From the NCBI RefSeq assembly GCF_947648125.1, contig NZ_CANSMR010000020.1, positions 62,001 to 126,000 on the forward strand: a DNA stretch of 64,000 nucleotides, in the 5' to 3' direction. Below, piece after piece: positions 61,419 to 64,000 of the stretch. Below the pieces are notes generated by a model. The model did not search any database, was not told where the DNA came from, and was given only the letters and a program-made list of their open reading frames with translations. Positions within the stretch are counted from its first letter, which is position 1. Each line of letters starts with the position of its first letter. A program made the translations under genes and the position numbers. The DNA comes from an uncultured Bradyrhizobium sp. Its GTDB lineage: Bacteria; Pseudomonadota; Alphaproteobacteria; Rhizobiales; Xanthobacteraceae.

Positions 61419-62375
61419 ATGAGCCGCTCGCCAGGCGTCGTGCACACGGACAAGGTTCTCGACGTGCTGGCCGGAGGCGGGGCGCCATCCGACCTGTCGG
61501 CGTCGTGGCGTCGGTCCGGCCATCTGCATGCGCTCGATCCGGCGAGCCGCCTGCCGTCCCATCGTCTCGGCCAGGCTGAAATCGCCGCTGCACAGCAGCG
61601 CCTCGGTGAATTCCTGAAAGTCGCCCAGAGCACGCTCGACCGGCTGTTTCTTGCCGTGGGCGGGGTCGGCTGTTCGGTGCTGCTCGCGGACCGCGATGGC
61701 GTCGTCGTCGATCGGCGCGGCGCAGGCGCCGATGATACGACGTTCGACGCCTGGGGGCTCTGGACCGGCGCGGTCTGGAGCGAGAAGTACGAGGGGACCA
61801 ACGGCATCGGCACCTGCATCGTCGAGAAGCGCCCGCTGTCGATCGACCGCGAGCAGCACTTCTTCACCCGCAATTCGGCCCTGTTCTGCACCACTGCGCC
61901 GATCTTCGATGAGCATGGCGAGCTTGCCGCCGCGCTCGATGTCTCCTCCTGCCGGGCAGACCTGACCGATGGATTTTCTCGCCTGATTGCGACCACGGTG
62001 ACGGACGCCGCGCGCGCGATCGAAGCCGAGAATTTCCGCCGGGCGTTTCCCGATGCGCGAATTCTGCTGACGCCGCGCAGCGAGCGCGCCGTCAATTCGC
62101 TGCTGGCGGTCGATCGCGACGATCTCGTGATCGGTGCGACGCGCGCTGCGCGCCGCGCGCTCGGCCTCAACGCGGCGTCGCTGGCGCGGCCATTGCCGGC
62201 GGCCGATCTGATCGGCGAGACCCGCGACGATGGCGGTCTTGCTGCCGCGGAACGTGCAGCGTTGCAGCGCGCGCTGGCGCGCGCCGGCGGCAACGTGTCG
62301 AAGGCCGCCAAGGATCTTGACATGTCCCGCGCCACATTGCACCGCAAGCTCAAGCAGCTCGGCCTGCACCGCTAG
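61419..62375 (+). CDS. GAF-Fis transcriptional regulator (AcoR-like without AAA+ domain)
   Basis: 318 residues. An N-terminal AcoR-type start (SWRRSGHLHALDPASRLPSH), a GAF domain (VLLADRDGVVVDRRG, WSEKYEGTNGIGTCIVEKRP, FCTTAPIFDEHGELAAALDV), and a C-terminal Fis-type HTH: ALQRALARAGGNVSKAAKDL and DMSRATLHRKLKQLGLHR. The central sigma-54-activating ATPase domain of AcoR is missing (no GESGTGKE, no GAFTGA), so it should work with ordinary RNA polymerase. It lies upstream of an aldehyde dehydrogenase gene it probably controls. Confidence 0.9.
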   Translation: MSRSPGVVHTDKVLDVLAGGGAPSDLSASWRRSGHLHALDPASRLPSHRLGQAEIAAAQQRLGEFLKVAQSTLDRLFLAVGGVGCSVLLADRDGVVVDRRGAGADDTTFDAWGLWTGAVWSEKYEGTNGIGTCIVEKRPLSIDREQHFFTRNSALFCTTAPIFDEHGELAAALDVSSCRADLTDGFSRLIATTVTDAARAIEAENFRRAFPDARILLTPRSERAVNSLLAVDRDDLVIGATRAARRALGLNAASLARPLPAADLIGETRDDGGLAAAERAALQRALARAGGNVSKAAKDLDMSRATLHRKLKQLGLHR

Positions 62376-62416
62376 AGGCGCGATGAGTTTAGTTGAATCG
62401 GCTTGGCGCGGTCTCG

Positions 62417-62571
62417 GTTCACCTCTCCCCGTAGGGGAGAGGTCGGATTGCTCTCGGCGATGCGAAGCATCGTCCGGTGCAATCCGGGTGAGGGCTCTTG
62501 CTCTCTCGATAGACCGTAACCCCTCACCCGATTTGCTGCGCAAATCGACCTCTCCCAAGCGAGAGGTGAAC
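62417..62571. repeat. Palindromic repeat, CACCTCTCCC family
   Basis: GTTCACCTCTCCCCGTAGGG on the left and CCTCTCCCAAGCGAGAGGTGAAC on the right form terminal hairpins and face one another; GGTCGGATTG and CGATTTGCTGCGCAAATCG lie inside. Common in Bradyrhizobium. It lies between the regulator and the aldehyde dehydrogenase. Confidence 0.8.
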
Positions 62572-62660
62572 TTTCGACGCCGTTCCAGCTCAACCTAATC
62601 TCATCGTGCTCTAGGGCATTTCCGCAAGCTCAAGGCCGGCGCCCTGAGCGCTGGCGCGCC

Positions 62661-62701
62661 TGTGCCAATTTGCGGCGCACTCTGTCTCAGATTTGCGACA
62701 G
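62661..62701 (+). promoter_or_regulatory. Two palindromic sites upstream of the aldehyde dehydrogenase
   Basis: TGTGCCAATTTGCGGCGCA (62661-62679) and CTGTCTCAGATTTGCGACAG (62682-62701) share TGT..CA.ATTTGCG. The second is a good inverted repeat (CTGTC/GACAG outer arms). They are 101 bases or more before the ATG and could bind the GAF-Fis regulator. No clear sigma-54 -24/-12 promoter follows. Confidence 0.5.
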
Positions 62702-62801
62702 TTCCCCTGCGGCCCTTGGGGCGGGCCCCTGTTCTGTCCGCCTGATTTGACCGAGCGTTCCGGCCAACGCCGTGTGCATCGGCGTGCCAACGGAGGAACA
62801 C

Positions 62802-64000
62802 ATGAACAAGGTTGACATGCAGTCCGTGCTCAAGGCGCCGTTCGCCAAGCGCTACGGCAATTTCATCGGCGGCGAATGGCGCGAGCCTCGCTCCGGAAAG
62901 TATTTTGAGAACATCTCGCCGGTGACCGGCCTTCCGGTCTGCGAGATCCCGCGCTCCGACGCGTCGGATATCGAGGCGGCGCTCGATGCCGCGCATGCGG
63001 CCAAGGACGCCTGGGGCAAGACCAGCGTCGCCGAGCGCTCGCTGATCCTCAACAGGATCGCCGACCGGATGGAGGCCAATCTCGAAAAGCTCGCCACCGC
63101 CGAGACCTGGGACAACGGCAAGCCGATCCGCGAGACGATGGCCGCCGACATGCCGCTCGCGATCGATCACTTTCGTTACTTCGCCAGCGCGATCCGCGGA
63201 CAGGAAGGCTCGATCTCGGAGATCGACCACGACACGATCGCCTATCACTTCCACGAGCCGCTTGGCGTGGTCGGCCAGATCATTCCCTGGAATTTCCCGA
63301 TCCTGATGGCGGTCTGGAAGCTTGCACCGGCGCTCGCCGCCGGTAACTGCGTCGTCCTCAAGCCGGCCGAGCAGACGCCGGCCTCGATCCTGGTGTTGCT
63401 CGAGCTGATCGGCGACCTGCTGCCGAAGGGTGTGCTGAACGTCGTCAACGGTTTCGGTCTCGAAGCAGGAAAACCGCTGGCCTCGTCGAACCGGATCGCC
63501 AAGATCGCCTTCACCGGCGAGACCACGACGGGCCGGCTGATCATGCAATATGCCTCGCAGAACCTGATCCCGGTGACGCTCGAACTCGGCGGCAAGTCGC
63601 CGAACATCTTCTTCAAGGACGTCTGCGCGGAAGACGACGATTTCTTCGACAAGGCCGTCGAAGGCTTCGTGATGTTCGCGCTCAACCAGGGCGAGGTCTG
63701 CACCTGTCCGAGCCGCGCGCTGATCCAGGAATCGATCTATGACCGCTTCATGGAGCGCGCGCTGAAGCGCGTCGAGGCGATCACGCAAGGTAGCCCGCTC
63801 GATCCGACCACCATGATCGGCGCGCAGGCGTCCTCCGAGCAGCTCGAGAAGATCCTCTCCTACATCGACATCGGCAAGAAGGAAGGCGCCGAGGTGTTGA
63901 CCGGCGGCGAGCGCAACAATCTCGGCGGCGGGCTGTCGGGCGGCTACTATGTCAAGCCGACCGTGTTCAAGGGCCACAACAAGATGCGCATCTTCCAGGA
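62802..64000 (+). CDS. NAD(P)-dependent aldehyde dehydrogenase, 3' end cut by the window
   Basis: The frame is open from ATG 62802 (GGAGG five bases upstream) to the end of the window, giving at least 399 residues. ALDH motifs: [78 protein letters not shown], catalytic Glu in [13 protein letters not shown] and catalytic Cys in [12 protein letters not shown]. This is the AldA/ExaC-like group that oxidises acetaldehyde and other short aldehydes, often controlled by AcoR-like regulators, as the gene upstream suggests. The 459-codon reading on the opposite strand is its shadow. Confidence 0.96.
   Translation, partial: MNKVDMQSVLKAPFAKRYGNFIGGEWREPRSGKYFENISPVTGLPVCEIPRSDASDIEAALDAAHAAKDAWGKTSVAERSLILNRIADRMEANLEKLATAETWDNGKPIRETMAADMPLAIDHFRYFASAIRGQEGSISEIDHDTIAYHFHEPLGVVGQIIPWNFPILMAVWKLAPALAAGNCVVLKPAEQTPASILVLLELIGDLLPKGVLNVVNGFGLEAGKPLASSNRIAKIAFTGETTTGRLIMQYASQNLIPVTLELGGKSPNIFFKDVCAEDDDFFDKAVEGFVMFALNQGEVCTCPSRALIQESIYDRFMERALKRVEAITQGSPLDPTTMIGAQASSEQLEKILSYIDIGKKEGAEVLTGGERNNLGGGLSGGYYVKPTVFKGHNKMRIFQ

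Noticed and set aside
60327-62558. 743-codon open frame on the minus strand
   Set aside because: It is opposite the DUF2778 and GAF-Fis genes, which have real domains and ribosome-binding sites. High GC leaves long antisense frames open.
62650-62740. Sigma-54 promoter before the aldehyde dehydrogenase
   Set aside because: No GG-N10-GC pair with good flanks is found, and the adjacent regulator lacks the ATPase domain needed for sigma-54.
62601-63977. 459-codon open frame on the minus strand
   Set aside because: It is the antisense of the aldehyde dehydrogenase; its sequence is Arg/Asp/Leu-rich without family motifs, while the plus strand has all ALDH motifs.

Overview
The window is a GC-rich chromosomal segment of an alphaproteobacterium, most likely Bradyrhizobium or a close relative (Nitrobacteraceae). 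I infer this from three things: the high-GC codon usage; the gene content (a LivHMGFK-type amino-acid transporter, pca genes for the beta-ketoadipate pathway, CO-dehydrogenase-like cox genes, many DUF proteins typical of Rhizobiales); and above all the many palindromic intergenic repeats with cores such as CGTCATTGCGAGCGAAGCG, ATTCCGGG...CCCGGAAT and GCATGATCCGGAAAAGTG. I see no rRNA, tRNA, CRISPR array, insertion sequence, integrase or prophage. The segment reads as ordinary core and accessory chromosome, not as an island.

Layout. 1-6.5 kb: end of a macro-domain gene, a tandem pair of exported serine beta-lactamase-like hydrolases, a threonine aldolase-like enzyme, a ParE-like toxin-antitoxin pair, rpsD with its terminator, and a free-standing E2-like acyltransferase. 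6.6-13.6 kb: exported cupin, HpcH/HpaI aldolase, murI, cytochrome b561, agmatine deiminase, M20 amidohydrolase and purB. 13.8-18.4 kb: a NarL-type two-component pair, then a three-gene membrane operon (MotA/TolQ/ExbB-like channel plus two unrecognised membrane proteins) and a 38-residue membrane protein. 18.6-24.7 kb: a palindromic operator, a 44-codon leader ORF coupled to a TetR gene, a metallophosphoesterase overlapping a Ser/Thr kinase-Usp fusion, rpe, an EF-hand protein and a P1 peptidase. 24.8-30 kb: livHMGFK. 30.3-34.6 kb: a glycosyltransferase-like gene, a membrane protein and pcaB-pcaD-pcaC. 34.8-41.8 kb: a molybdenum-hydroxylase cluster (coxG, coxS, coxM, coxD, coxE, two XdhC halves, and a molybdopterin-binding/MocA fusion) that has no catalytic large subunit. 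42-55 kb: a DUF4189 protein, FAD oxidoreductase, DUF2000, a TetR-controlled efflux operon (adaptor, ATPase, permease), a class III cyclase, a GntR-MFS-hydrolase catabolic unit, PhzF, DUF488 and DUF72. 55-64 kb: small exported proteins, a GT2-GtrA fusion with a GT39-like transferase, DUF899, an anchored DUF2778 protein, a GAF-Fis regulator, and the start of an aldehyde dehydrogenase that runs off the end.

The items most worth a second look are the CoxL-less cox cluster, the channel operon at 16.0-18.1 kb, the TetR unit with a 44-codon leader, two regulator genes (44.76 and 49.91 kb) whose predicted promoters lie so close to the start codon that the mRNA would be leaderless, and a 164-bp nest of perfect hairpins at 37.76-37.92 kb. 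All functional calls rest on motifs, length, order and my knowledge of the families. No search was run.
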